Shown here in pieces: positions 11,161 to 22,392 of a stretch of DNA of 64,000 bases. The notes under the pieces were generated by a model. It worked only from the letters and a program-made list of their open reading frames with translations. It had not been told where the DNA came from and made no database searches. Positions within the stretch are counted from its first letter, which is position 1, and every line of letters begins with the position of its first letter. Made by a program: the position numbers and the translations under genes. The stretch is from Adiantum capillus-veneris (taxonomy: Eukaryota; Streptophyta; Polypodiopsida; Polypodiales; Pteridaceae). The DNA lies in assembly GCA_014529385.2 (NCBI GenBank), contig CM043950.1, positions 152,820,445-152,884,444 of the forward strand. Direction: 5' to 3'.

Positions 11161-14100
11161 CTAGTTTATTTGATGTAGAAACGCATCGTATCTCATAGAT
11201 TCGCTCGCCATTAATGGGCCAAAATGTTTTGACTTGTACATGAAGAAGTCGGTGTAAAATGCTTCTTCGAATGTCTGGAGATGGTAGCTAGGCAAAAACA
11301 TGAGCCGTCTGAAGTATGCATATAAAATTGGCTCTGTAGGCGGCCCACTTAAATCATATGATAGCTCCGATATGTTTCTTTCCGTATTCATGAACTCTGA
11401 ACTCCAGCTCTCTGAAAACGCTATGAGACAGGCCAAAAACTTCCGAGCTATTTTACAAAGCATTTTGCAGGACAGGTCGGGAGAGCCTCCGAATTCCGCA
11501 ATGGCGCCTTGGGTTTTCACCATGTAAGAACCAAACATTCTCTCTCCTTCGACCGGTCCTGGAAAAACTGGATAGTTTAGCCATGTGGGATTTCTGCTTT
11601 GTAAGGCTTTATGTTGTCTGTAAGTATAAGTTCTGGGTGTTGGGCAAAAAGTTCTATCATCTCTGAGCTTAGGTGGTGCATTGACTAAGTGGATCAGGTT
11701 GTTAGGATGATCCAAAAGCCACTGACGCCTCCACTTTGGCTGGCTATCTACGATCCTGCTTTGCTGTTCCCGAACCTGTAATTCTCCTTCAAATAGTGGC
11801 ACTTGTTCTTCCTTTGTTATAGCTGCCGTTGATATGTCAGTGTTTCATATTTCAACAGAGCATAGGGTAACATCGGGGCATTCCACTCTTCTCGTAGCTC
11901 TGTTGTTGCTGTCTTGCTTGATCTGGAGAGTCCTTGTAGCATCTCCTTCTCTAGTTTCATGGCCTTGTACCACATCATCTCTGATTGCTTTTCCATTTCT
12001 TCGGCCAGCTTTTGCTCTTCAAATTTTGTGACTGAATCTTCGTCTTCTTCTTGGTTGTTGGAGCAAGCTTGATCATTCTGTGTATCTGGGGCCCCATGGT
12101 CCTGTGATCCTTCCTCATAGTCATCATCACCCCCATATAGTTTTGCCAATCCAGACAAATCCGTGGCCACTTGGACCAAGTGCACCCGCACCTACCCTTG
12201 GGGTTGCTTTGTAGTTTGGAGACTTGCAATTTGTGCAGTCATTATTCGATTATTGATTTTGAGTGTTTGAAATTCCATCTCCTTTTGGGCTACAGCCTCT
12301 TCTAACTCTTTTACTCTGTTGTGCATATTCTCATTTTCTTCCTTGATGGACTTGGAAATGAGGCTTTCTATTTCACTGTCATGAGCTGGTACTTGTTGTT
12401 GTTCACTTTGTAAATCCGAGATTTGCCTTTGCAAATGATCCTCAGCTCTAAGTGCACGTTCGGCTATCATTAACCTCTGTTTTCTTTCCAATTCCAGCTC
12501 TCTCTCCACTGCCTCCACGTCTTCTTGCGGTTGGACCACCAGTGTTGCTGGTAGCAGCGTTTTTTGTTTCTTTGCTCTTTCTATCTCCCTTGCCTGTATG
12601 TTCATTACTGCTCCCAAATCCTTCACTTCAATTTGTAAGTCATCAATTATGACTTGTAAATTTTTTACTATCTCCAGGGCATCTTGCTTTTCTTCCATCA
12701 ACCTCTGGATTTGTTCATCTCTGTCATTGACATCTTCAAGAAACACGTTGATTGTATCTTCACAAATGAAATTGAAACTTTCTGACTTCTGTAAATCTTC
12801 CTTAAGGAGGTTTACTCTGCTTTTGAGACCCAAGATCTCAGCATCTTTAATGCTGATCAGTTTAAGATTGTCATCTCTTTGCTCTTGCAACTTCAAAACC
12901 TCTTGATGGGTTGTTTCCAATTTATTTTTGTTTGCCCTGTTCTAATCGGCTAACAACCGACTGTGCAGTCTCGTTTGGTTTAGTAGAGTCTCCATTGACT
13001 GTAAATCCAAGTTTATAGTAGCTTCCAACTCAATTTCTTGAGAGGAGGAATCTTTTTCTCTTGTCAGATCTACCTCTATGTGCTTGCCTTTATCAATGTT
13101 TGATATTGTTCCAGTGTTTAGATGGCAATCTGTCCTTTCTTCTTATTCTCCATTGGGTGGTGTAGGAACTCTCCTATCATGCTGTGAGCTCTCTGAATGT
13201 GGAGGAGAGTCAACAGGTGGAGTTGATTGCCTTTCACTTGTCTTTGGCCTTGGAGATGGAGGTGGTGTTTCCTCATCTCGTGTAGTTGGCCTCAATTGAT
13301 ATCTCAAGCTTTGGAGATACTCCTCTTCAAGTGGCAGTTCTGGCTCATCCGTAGCATTCCTCTCTTGGATGTATCTCTCAAACCAGTCGAGCTCAAAAGG
13401 TGGATTGTGTTTATTCTTTGTTCTTAATGTGTAAGTGCTACTAGAGGGTCTCCAAGTGGCGCCTACATCGCCTCGTAGAGATCTTTCTAGTACAAAGCCT
13501 TCTAGCATTCTTTCCATCTTTGCTACCTTCTACAATCTGGTGTTGTTCTCAATTTCCGCTTTCTGCTTCTTTAATCTCAAGTTCTCTTCTTCAGATTTTC
13601 TTTCTTCTTCCATCTTTTCCTGTATTCTTTTGGTGACTATTTTCATCATGCATCCTCCAATGGCGTTAGTAGAGGGAGGTACTCGCCTTTGTTGTCTGTC
13701 TTCAATATTCTCTCGTAGCACCAGCGAGTTGTTCTGTTGAGGAGCAGGTGTAACTGATATGCCGCTCCTATGGCACGGTATATCATTCTGGTGAGTACTT
13801 CTCCTCAGGCAATGTAATTTGGCTTGTCCTGCTGTAACTTTGTAACTTCCTCAAATAGATATGATGCATGATCTATATAGAAATCATGTGTCATTCCCAT
13901 AGCCCAGGTCATTGTTGTTGAGATGACCCCGTGTGGTGTAGTGTATCTAAGCGGTCTCTTGCTGTAGCTCAACAAACATTGACTATATACCTGTGTCAGC
14001 TCCCTCACTTCTAGGTTTGCTATGAGTTCAAAAGACGGTAGTTTGGATCTTTGCAGGTAGAATGTGAGATTCTTCCTTCTTTCTCTCATGTTGGCTCCCT

Positions 14101-14530
14101 GATCAGACAATTTTAACGCTTCTTTGATTATTTCCTTGGTGATCTGAATCTCCATCATCTTATTATCCATGCTTGCAACCCTGCAAGTTCCTTCTTCTTG
14201 GATAGTCTCAATTAGTTGTTGTACCCTCTTGAAATCTGTCCCCACTGGTGGTAGTGAAACAAAGTTCCATAAGCCAACTTTCTTCAGCCATGATCTTTGC
14301 GGTGATCTTTTCAGGTAGTTTTCTGCCTCCTTGGGGATCATTACTGTATCCACTAAATTTCCTTTGTCATCCACATAGGAACCTTGGTTGATTTGGAAAT
14401 CTGCTGCCTATTGCATGTCTGTAGGTATCCATGTGGCTACTGGCTTTAATGAATTGTGTAGAAGTGTATAGGGTATTGCACCCTCCGTTTCCAGGTTCTT
14501 GCCTTTTCTTTTTCCCGGAGAAGCTTCCAT
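11161..14530 (-). pseudogene. B 3' accessory ORF (globular, Pro-rich, coiled coil, C-terminal domain)
   Basis: About 1,100 residues are readable on the minus strand from the ATG at 14530 (MEASPGKRKGKN, with a basic KRKGK patch) to the stop at 11161. Parts in order: N-terminal globular domain (to about 13750) with WLKKVGLWNFVSLP and a later LTRMIYRAIG motif; a charged helix (13530-13721); a Pro/Ser/Thr-rich segment (13143-13517); a long coiled coil (12192-12920, 242 residues, rich in E, Q, K, L heptads); an acidic piece (11817-12191); and a 213-residue C-terminal domain (11161-11802). Four or more stops or shifts break it. It sits between pol and the polypurine tract, so would need a spliced or separate RNA. 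The N-terminal motif is shared with R0. It resembles plant-transposon-protein type domains; function unknown. Confidence 0.7.
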
Positions 14531-16450
14531 AGATCCTGTATTTACAAGTAATGGCTAATGTACAAACATAGTACTTCGTTTCTAAATTGATTATCACTTA
14601 AGCATGCATCTAGGTGAGCCCTCTTAGTCCCAAGATGAGTTAATGAAAAATGTTAGCAGATAGACAAGTTCTTTCAGCGTTTGACTCTGACGGCTTCAAA
14701 TTAATGCTGTCGATGAAGGAGAATGTGTCCAAATGCTTTGAAACTTTGTGTGGTACATGTGCATATGGTTTCTAAACTCTCCATATGGTCACATTTTCAT
14801 AATTAGGCCAAGTTCACACCCTGCCAAGTCTATCGCGGTAGACTCGGTATCTTCTAAGACGGGAGTTATTTTTCACATGTGACTTCACACTTAGATTCCC
14901 CATGGCTTGTATATGAACTGATCCCATTTCCATCTCAAATGGATGTCAAGCGACCCCCTTTTGGATCAACTTTCCTTTTTCCAGATTCCCTCCGACGAGA
15001 TGTTGGTCTATCTCCCTCATTTTGTGCTGTTTTGGTCTCAAACTTAGTGGGTAGCCCTTTTGCATCATGCTAAAGCCATCTATTGATTCTAATTTTTGAT
15101 CAAATGGCCCTGTGTCATTCTGCTTAGTCTATTGCTATAGACTCAGACTTAGTTTCATTTTGTTATATTTTTTCTCTGTAGTCATCTGTCTGCCTTCTCC
15201 TAGATGATGTAAGGTCCATTGACCCCTCACATATGAATTTTAAATGTATGTCCTTGAGGTGCCCCGTTCTGACTCTGAGCTGCTATCAAGTCTATCTCGT
15301 CTTGTCATATGAGTCCATGTTGTCTCAAAATTGGTGTACTGCCTCCATATGCTTCCCCAAGTCTATCCTTGTGATAATTTTTGAAAAGCCCCCCCCCCAA
15401 AAAATGAGTAGTTGGTCTATCGCGATAGACTCAGTTTCTTGGTCAAATAAAGAAAATTTGCACTTTGATTTGATATTTGGGGTCATTAGGCCTTCTTAGT
15501 ACCCTTTATGAAGTCACAATCAAAATTTACGTGTCTACGTGTATGAGTAAGACTATTGCGATAGACTCAGCATCTAGTCATTTTTACAAGTTTTTCTTTT
15601 TATGTTAGTTAACCACAATGGTGTTAGTAGGCTCTCCTAGCCACACACATTAAGTTTTAACTAATTTGGAAAAGTGTACTCCCTGTTGGCAGCACTTGGC
15701 TGTTTTTGGAGTCGGAGTAGACCACTTAGGTGGTGGTCGCCATACTTTCTGGTCATTGTATGACTCAAGCTGACTTTCCTTTCCTTTTGACCTTCCGTCG
15801 AAGCAGTCGGTTGTACTTTTGGTTCTTACATCACCAAGGACGACCATTTGGACGTCTTTCTGACCTGTTGCTGGCATTTCCCTCGTGGAAGTGCTTCTTC
15901 TTGAGTGGCAACATTCCAACTCGTAGTTGACCTCCTTTGGATGTACCCTGTCAAATTTGGTGTCATTTGGTCACATGGTCGGCCTGTTAGAGTTTCGTGA
16001 CGCTTTGTGCAGTTTTCTTCAGATAGGGACTTTAGGCTTAGTTTTGACTGACTTTTTCATGGTCTAACCATTCAGTTGATTTGTCGAGGTTATTGGCTTG
16101 CTGTCTATGAATTTTGACTCATTTCCGATCACTTTGGGTCAGCTGCCCTTCTGTAGGTCATGTGAAATTAGGGTTTTTTGGGAGGCTTCCTTCACGCTTT
16201 CCGAGGTCATAGGCTTGATCCCAAAGCTATAGGCATTGTGCCTTTCAGTTTTGGTTCCATCTGGTGGTCTCTAGGTCTTCCTAACAACCGGTCTACAGTA
16301 TGTGTGCACAGGTTGTGATGGTGGTGTTGGCGTGGTTTTGCGACTAACTGAAGTAAACAACACTTAGAGTCAGTGTTGACGAGCATAACTCTCATATCTG
16401 ATGTTGATCTGGTGACTGTGCGTGATGGATGAGCTCCTGGTGAAGGCGAG
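14531..16450 (-). other. B non-coding region with repeated palindromes
   Basis: No convincing coding sequence. It carries four versions of a palindromic motif: AGTCTATCGCGGTAGACT at 14827, AGTCTATTGCTATAGACT at 15126, the perfect GTCTATCGCGATAGAC at 15415 and GACTATTGCGATAGACTC at 15551. A fifth lies in B's 5' leader at 40935. The region lies just ahead of the accessory ORF in B's reading direction. Confidence 0.65.
15415..15430. repeat. Perfect 16-bp palindrome
   Basis: GTCTATCGCGATAGAC is its own reverse complement and is followed by TCAG, as are the copies at 15551 and 40935. Confidence 0.85.
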
Positions 16451-18496
16451 CTTTTTGAAATGGGGCCTCTAAACCCAAACCAATGGGCCTACCCTCACAA
16501 AATGTTCGTAAAGAGGTACGCACACTACTTGGGGCACCACCTTGTTTTGGGAGTGGAGAAGGAAACTAATCAAAATAACACTTGCACTCGCCCACTCAAG
16601 CAACACACTTTGAGAACCCTTACTCTATGTACACTTTGGACACTTGACACCATCAACGATTATGCAACCCAATGCCATGCATCAAATGTAAATATACAAT
16701 TTGTGGAATAACATTCACCTTCTCCCCATAAGAATACTCATGATACATCCAAACTCCTCCTCTCTCAAGCACTCATCAAAAAAATCATGCGCACAAGACC
16801 TGCCTCTCAAACACACAAGAGAATCACCTACATCGAACTAACACACTTTGCATAGAGAGCTCATCTCCATCTATGCAATGCCGTGACAAATAAAATCACC
16901 ATGAGAGGTAGCCACATGCATATGTAATGAAGCAAAAGAGAGTTGGAGTGAGAATTTTCTTTAGACTAATTGAATAAGTGTGGAGAAACAAACCAATGGT
17001 AAATTAAGAGTAGAACACTTAGTTGATTTCTTGCACACCTTTTAAGGGGTAGACAGACGTTGGCTAACCATGATGAATTGAGACACTTGATTGTTTGAAG
17101 ATGATTTAATGATCATTAACATAACCATGAGAGAGATCATGATGTATTTACAAGTTATTGAGGTGCTACAATGATTTATTGGGTTGATGGAGTAAGAGAT
17201 TGTAGAATAGAAAGAGTGGAGGATAGAGTTGCACTTCCTCCAAAGAGGAGGGTTAGGAGGGAGGATGTGAAAGAGGGAGAGTTTGGGGTTTCTCTACTAT
17301 TGATCAACAACAACATGAAGTTGAAAATATAGGTGTGTGTCTTTGAGTCTCTCCAAGGGGGGCTATTTAAAGTTGTGTAGGAGTGGGATTATGCTACACT
17401 TAATTAGGGTGAGTGATTAGCCCTAATTAAGTGTCGTCTGACCACTCATTCAATTTTGGACATAAAAGGGACTATTTATTCACCAAAAATATCATTTTAG
17501 ACCGTGAAGGCTCCATAGGGGTGCATAATGTAGGTGGGCCGCACCATGAGGCCCTGCGGGGTATCTCAACTTGTCTGTCTTGGCATTTAGAAAGCATCTT
17601 TGGGTTGGTCCCATCACATGCAAGTGACCTTGAACACTCATTGATCTTCTAGAAGATGATTAGGGGAAAAATAAGATCTCAGCCTCTTGATTTACTTGAT
17701 TTACAGTTCCCTTTTGCTGCGAATCTGACAGATTTACACTATTTTGACCATAACGTTTTACCTGTAGCTCGGAATGACATGCTTCAAAAGGCAAATTTGG
17801 CCTTCTTGACATGTTTGATATGAATTTGGACTATGCTTCACGTCCATGCACCAAGGAATTTGGTTTGGAAGGTCCACACTAGGCTAGGGAACCTTTTGCT
17901 TCCAAGTCTTCTTGTATGGGCCCTTTGCTTGTATGCATCCAAGGGGAATCATGCTTTTTCAAAAGGGTATGATGCTTAAACAAATAGAGGAGGGCCCAAT
18001 ACTATTTTCTTGTGAAAAGAATATACAATTTGAGTCTTTTTGAAAGGAGAAAAACTATATGTATATTCTTAAGAGATATTGGGCCACCTTTGTAGGGGGC
18101 ATAGAAGACTTGTAGAGATGGACCATAATCTTTGGTAAAGACAAGTGGAGAGTTGATTTTCCATGGTAATTTATCTATATGGGATGGAAGATGGATATAT
18201 TATTTTTCTACTACTAATTCACAAGAGGTAAGAAAGTTTGGGGGTAGATAGTTGGTTATTGTATGCTTAATTTTATTTACAAAGCAAAAAAGAAAAGGGT
18301 GGTAATATAAATATATGACTAAGGTGACATTTTTGGGAAGAGTATAATGTATGTGTTGCCACAAAGGTTAAACAAAGAGGGGGAGTTTATTCTAGATAAC
18401 TTAATAGCGTAGAAAAATATATACACATATGAGGAAGAGGACGTTGAGTAGGCTGAAAAATGTTGCAAAAAGATGATTACCATTTTATGCCATTCA
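16450..18496 (-). repeat. Probable 3' LTR of E
   Basis: Non-coding sequence ending (plus orientation) in TTTATGCCATTCA, next to a polypurine tract. A TATA-like TTTAAATAG on the minus strand near 17365 would suit an LTR promoter. Only the last 42 bases are shared with the sequence ending at 21501, so the left border is not defined. Confidence 0.4.
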
Positions 18497-18512
18497 TATT
18501 AGCCCTCCCCCA
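18497..18512 (-). promoter_or_regulatory. E polypurine tract
   Basis: Minus strand GGGGGAGGGCTAATA abuts TGAATGG, the presumed LTR start. A second, longer purine stretch on the minus strand covers about 18540-18620. Confidence 0.5.
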
Positions 18513-18659
18513 AGCCTAGAGATATTCATATCTTTAGGAGGACGGTGTTGTTTCTTTCTCTTCTTCTTCTTTTTTCTCTTTTTTTTTCTTTTCCTTTTTT
18601 TTAAAAAAAAATAGGAGGAGCGACATGCACTCTTTTACTCCATTAGACCTGCTTTTCAT

Positions 18660-20940
18660 TACCTCAATCCCATAAATTGGAGATTGGAGGGTTGCCTTCG
18701 GTATGTTCAAATTCCAAGGCTGGTTCTTCTTTGCACATCAAAGCTTTAAAAATAGGTGGAGCATTTGCCAAGCCGAAGGGAGCCATGCCAATTTGGAGCT
18801 TAGACAATGTAGGTAGATGACTTCCTATCAACGGATTGATACGTTGAAAGTAGGGCTTTAATCTCCATCCATTGACTCTGGTCTTGTGGAGTTTTCCTGA
18901 TAAATTTGCTAATCTATAACTACCATTCCCAAACTGTTATTTTATCATGAAAGGTCCCTCCCATCTTTCCAAGTACTTTTTGTCAAGTCGAGTATCAAGT
19001 CGGTTATCATAGCGAAGAATCAACATACCTTCCTTCAATCCTTTCCCCTTGAGCTTCTTGTTGATTTTGTCGCTTTGGCTTGTCGCTTTGGTGATGTAGT
19101 GATCAATGGACTCTTCTCTATCTAGCTTAAGTCATTGGAGATCTAAGATCCTTTCATGTAGAACCTCTTTTGGTTTTTTTGCCACTCTTGCAAGAACGCG
19201 CAAGCTTGAGAGCTCTACCTCAATGGGGAGAAGTGCCTCCTGTCCATAAACTAGATGAAAAGGGGTGAATTGGGTAGATACCTTGAAAGATGTCCTGTAC
19301 GCCCAAAGAGCAACCGTCAAATGGCGATCCCAATCATTAGGCCGGTCCACAACCTGCTTAGAAATGATCTTACATATCATTCCATTCACTTTTTCCACCA
19401 ATCCATTGCATTGAGGATAGTAGGGTGTGGAATGCACGTGTTTCACTTTTAACCTCCTCAAGAGATCATTCAGAAGGTCGGCCCTAAAACCCGGGCCTCA
19501 ATCTGATAAGATTTCTAGGGGTGTTCCAAACCTACTACAAATATGATCAAAAATAAACTTTGATACCTCTTCAGCTGTGATTCGTGTTGTGCTTGTTGCT
19601 TCCGCCCACCGTGTCATGTAGTCAACACCCATGATGATGAAAAACTTCCCTGTAGAAGTACGAGGTAGGGGACCTATTGCATCCACAGCCCACTTTTCAA
19701 AAGGGCCATAAGATATTATTGGGACTCGAGGCTCATATGTTAGTCGTCTATCCCCAGCAATTTGGCATTGCTTACATGCCTTACACCAATGTTGGACATC
19801 ACGATGTAAGCTCGGCCAAATAAACCCTGCTTGTATCATCTTCCTACTTGTAATATCTTGAGAAAAGTGACCACCACAGACATCATCATGACATGAAAGA
19901 ATAATTTTCTCTATCTCTTGCACACCTGGTACTCTCCTCAACACCAAATCTTTCCCTTTGTGATATAAATCGTCCCCAATCAACTGGTAAGGTGTGGCCT
20001 TCTTAACTAGTCTATGTCTTTGCACCTTGTCTAAGTGTTTGGGACACTCACCTGCTTGTAGAAAGAAAATAATGTCTTTTATCTCCTCTTGACCTTGATA
20101 TTTGGGTTCATATAGTTTCACACCTCCTACCGCCATTTGAAGCTTTTCATTTGCGAGTAAGTCTGCTTCCTTGTTATGAGTTCTCACAATGTGTTGTACT
20201 TGTGTTGCTTTAAAACCCTTTATCAAAGCTCTTACACTACTAATCCACTCAAACAATGTACGATTCTTGCACCTCCAAGTCCCTTGGATTTTCCTGACCG
20301 CTAGCAAAGAATCACCTTTTATAATAAGTATTTGTATGCCTAATTCTTTGCATTCTTCTAACCCAAGGGTTAGAGCAGCATACTCAGCCTCATTGTTGGA
20401 GTGAACATTGGGTAGATTGATACCTTTTCTAACCATTACCTCCTTTTGTGGGTTCAAAATGATGATCCCCCCTGCTTCTTTGTCTTGTTGGCGTTGATAA
20501 GCTCCGTCAAAGCATAAAGTATGGGCATTATCAATCTCCTTCACTTTGAACTGTTTTGAGCCTTCCTCTCTTTGTAGTTGTGATCCTTCCCTTTCTCTCA
20601 CTTTGTAGGTGAGAATGTCTGCAAGTCCTGCTCTTGTGCTATCTTCTACAAGGAAAGTGTATTCAAATTCTTGGAGCTCAAGCACCCACTTTTCTATTCT
20701 AGATGAGAGTCTCATGTGTTGTACTACATATGGTAGATTGTGCTTTAAGGTGAGAAAAACAAATGGCACAGGGAGAAGATACGATCGAAACTTCCTTACC
20801 GCAAACAAGATTGCAAAGATCACTTTCTCCATTTCAGTGTATCCAGAGAGAGAGTACACACGATATATGTGGTTCACCCAATGTGGGCTACGTCCACGGG
20901 AAAGTAGCCACTCAATGGCTTTAGTACTTCAAAACAAGAG
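18660..20940 (-). pseudogene. E pol: RNase H end, archaeal-type RNase H, integrase
   Basis: The main ORF (20877-19498, 459 residues) starts inside the Ty3-type RNase H (RKFRSYLLPVPF). It continues into a complete archaeal-type RNase H with all four acidic positions readable: FDGAY, NNEAEYAAL, KGDSLLA and NKEADLLA. Then come the integrase zinc finger (GGHFSQ, CKACKQC) and core (VDAIGPLPRT). It ends at a stop exactly after LSD of the second integrase Asp motif. The core resumes with GPGF and, in 19461-19132, NGLVEKVNG. The C-terminal module (RWEGPFMIK, then VNGWRLKPYF) follows with one stop, to about 18660. RT is missing upstream of 20940. Dual RNase H marks the Tat lineage. Confidence 0.85.
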
Positions 20941-21501
20941 GTAGTTTACAAAGGGATTATACCCTTAATGGAGCTCCCGGCTTGCTTCACTCTCACCACC
21001 TCACACTCACCTTGTTGCATCAACTTCACACTATGAAATGTGTGTAGAAATGGCCTCTTTTTATAGGCCAAAAGGGCTACCCACTCTTATGAGAGACAGC
21101 CATGTGTAGCCGCCCTTGTGCAAATAAGTCCAAATCGGACCCTCCAATCCGCCCATGTGTGGCCGCCCTTTGACTTCCGACCACCGGCCAACCGACCGGT
21201 TGTTTTCTGACCACTTTTCGGCCGCCGGCCGGCCATAATATTCCGGCAAAAAAGAATATTCCGGCGAAAAAAAAAGTCTCAGGGGCCTCCGCCCCCGAGG
21301 CCTTTAAAGTTGCCCCTGATTCTTGTCTGTGAAAATTTTGGTTTCCGGTGAGTGATTTTCCTTCACGCACTATGGCTTCTCCTCATAATGGGGGCCTTAC
21401 AAATGTGCACTTTTACCACAGAAAATTACAAGGATAAATCAGGCTCCATACTTAACACTGAAAAATGTTGCAAAAAGATGGTTACCATTTTATGCCATTC
21501 A
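20941..21501 (-). other. E upstream segment, LTR-like but not matching the 3' LTR
   Basis: Non-coding, GC-rich in part (CCGGCCGGCC near 21227) with two AATATTCCGGC repeats. A minus-strand TATA box (CCTATAAAAAGAGG, about 21056-21069) suggests an LTR promoter. Only the final 42-44 bases (21458-21501) match the presumed 3' LTR. Confidence 0.4.
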
Positions 21502-22392
21502 CTAGAAGTCTCAGATGCTCTAGGGAGCTCTCTCTCTCACACAATGGAAAATGACTCAAATGAGAGATTTCTTGCCTAGCCTCCCTAGATGTGATCAAGG
21601 CTTTGACATGGAATTTTCCCATCGTTTACCTGTGGGGCCATAGCGTTTTGCGAGATGCGGTTTACGCTCAAAGAAATTTTGATTTGGACCTCGTTTGCTC
21701 CAGTTCTACAATTTTTGCAGATTTCTTCTTTTGGAGGTTTCGTCATGACGGTGGCCATTTTTGCCCTGTCACCATCGCACTCCATTATTTTTTTGTGTCT
21801 TCTTTACCTTGCTCTGATCAGGCGTCTCTTCTGTTGTGTTTCCATCTGGATTATGGATTTTTTTCTATATTTTTTGCTAGAAAATGGCTAAAACAAAGCA
21901 AATAAATCCCAAAATAACCCGAAAATAGCAATTCTAACCTATAAAAATATCAATGAATAGCAAAACACTTTGTAGCTCACTTTTCTCTCGTCTATGTACA
22001 TTCTCGCTCTCAATCGTCAACCTTGACCTATTTTTTTGCTGTTTTTCGACGGTTTTTGGCCATTTTTGTCTTGCTTTACAGTACATACACATCCCTAGGG
22101 GCCCATATATGATCATTTGGTCCCCACTCTCGATTAATTATGAGGGCATATTCTTTTCCCAAAAATCACACAATAAAATGCAAAAATGGATGAAAAATTA
22201 ATCACAAACATTGCCCTCTAATATATGACGTGAGTCCGCATTTGGAATGCCTCCCCCCCCTCCTGGTTGGAGCCCTCCCGGACGACAAGGTATCGTCACG
22301 GGTATGTGCTGTGCATGGGCGTTAACTCGTGCTAATGCAGGCCTTGTAAAGTTTCCCTATATGCATGCACAGTCAATGCATTTAGAAAAAAT
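21502..22392 (-). other. B non-coding sequence between pol and E
   Basis: AT-rich, with short ORFs only in shadow frames. No feature recognised. Confidence 0.5.

Larger units (their letters stand above)
16450..21501 (-). mobile_element. Truncated dual-RNase-H gypsy element E, nested in B
   Basis: The minus strand carries the C-terminal half of a Tat-like pol (RNase H end, archaeal-type RNase H, integrase) at 18660-20940. A polypurine-like GGGGGAGGGCTAATA and the LTR-start-like TGAATGGCATAAAATGG lie at its 3' end (18496). The same LTR-start sequence recurs at 21501. Gag, protease and RT are missing. The left edge at about 16450 is a guess from a change in sequence character. Confidence 0.5.

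Noticed and set aside
21061-21370. ORFs in the GC-rich part of E's upstream segment
   Set aside because: Overlap a TATA-like promoter region, have repeat-derived sequence and no domain.
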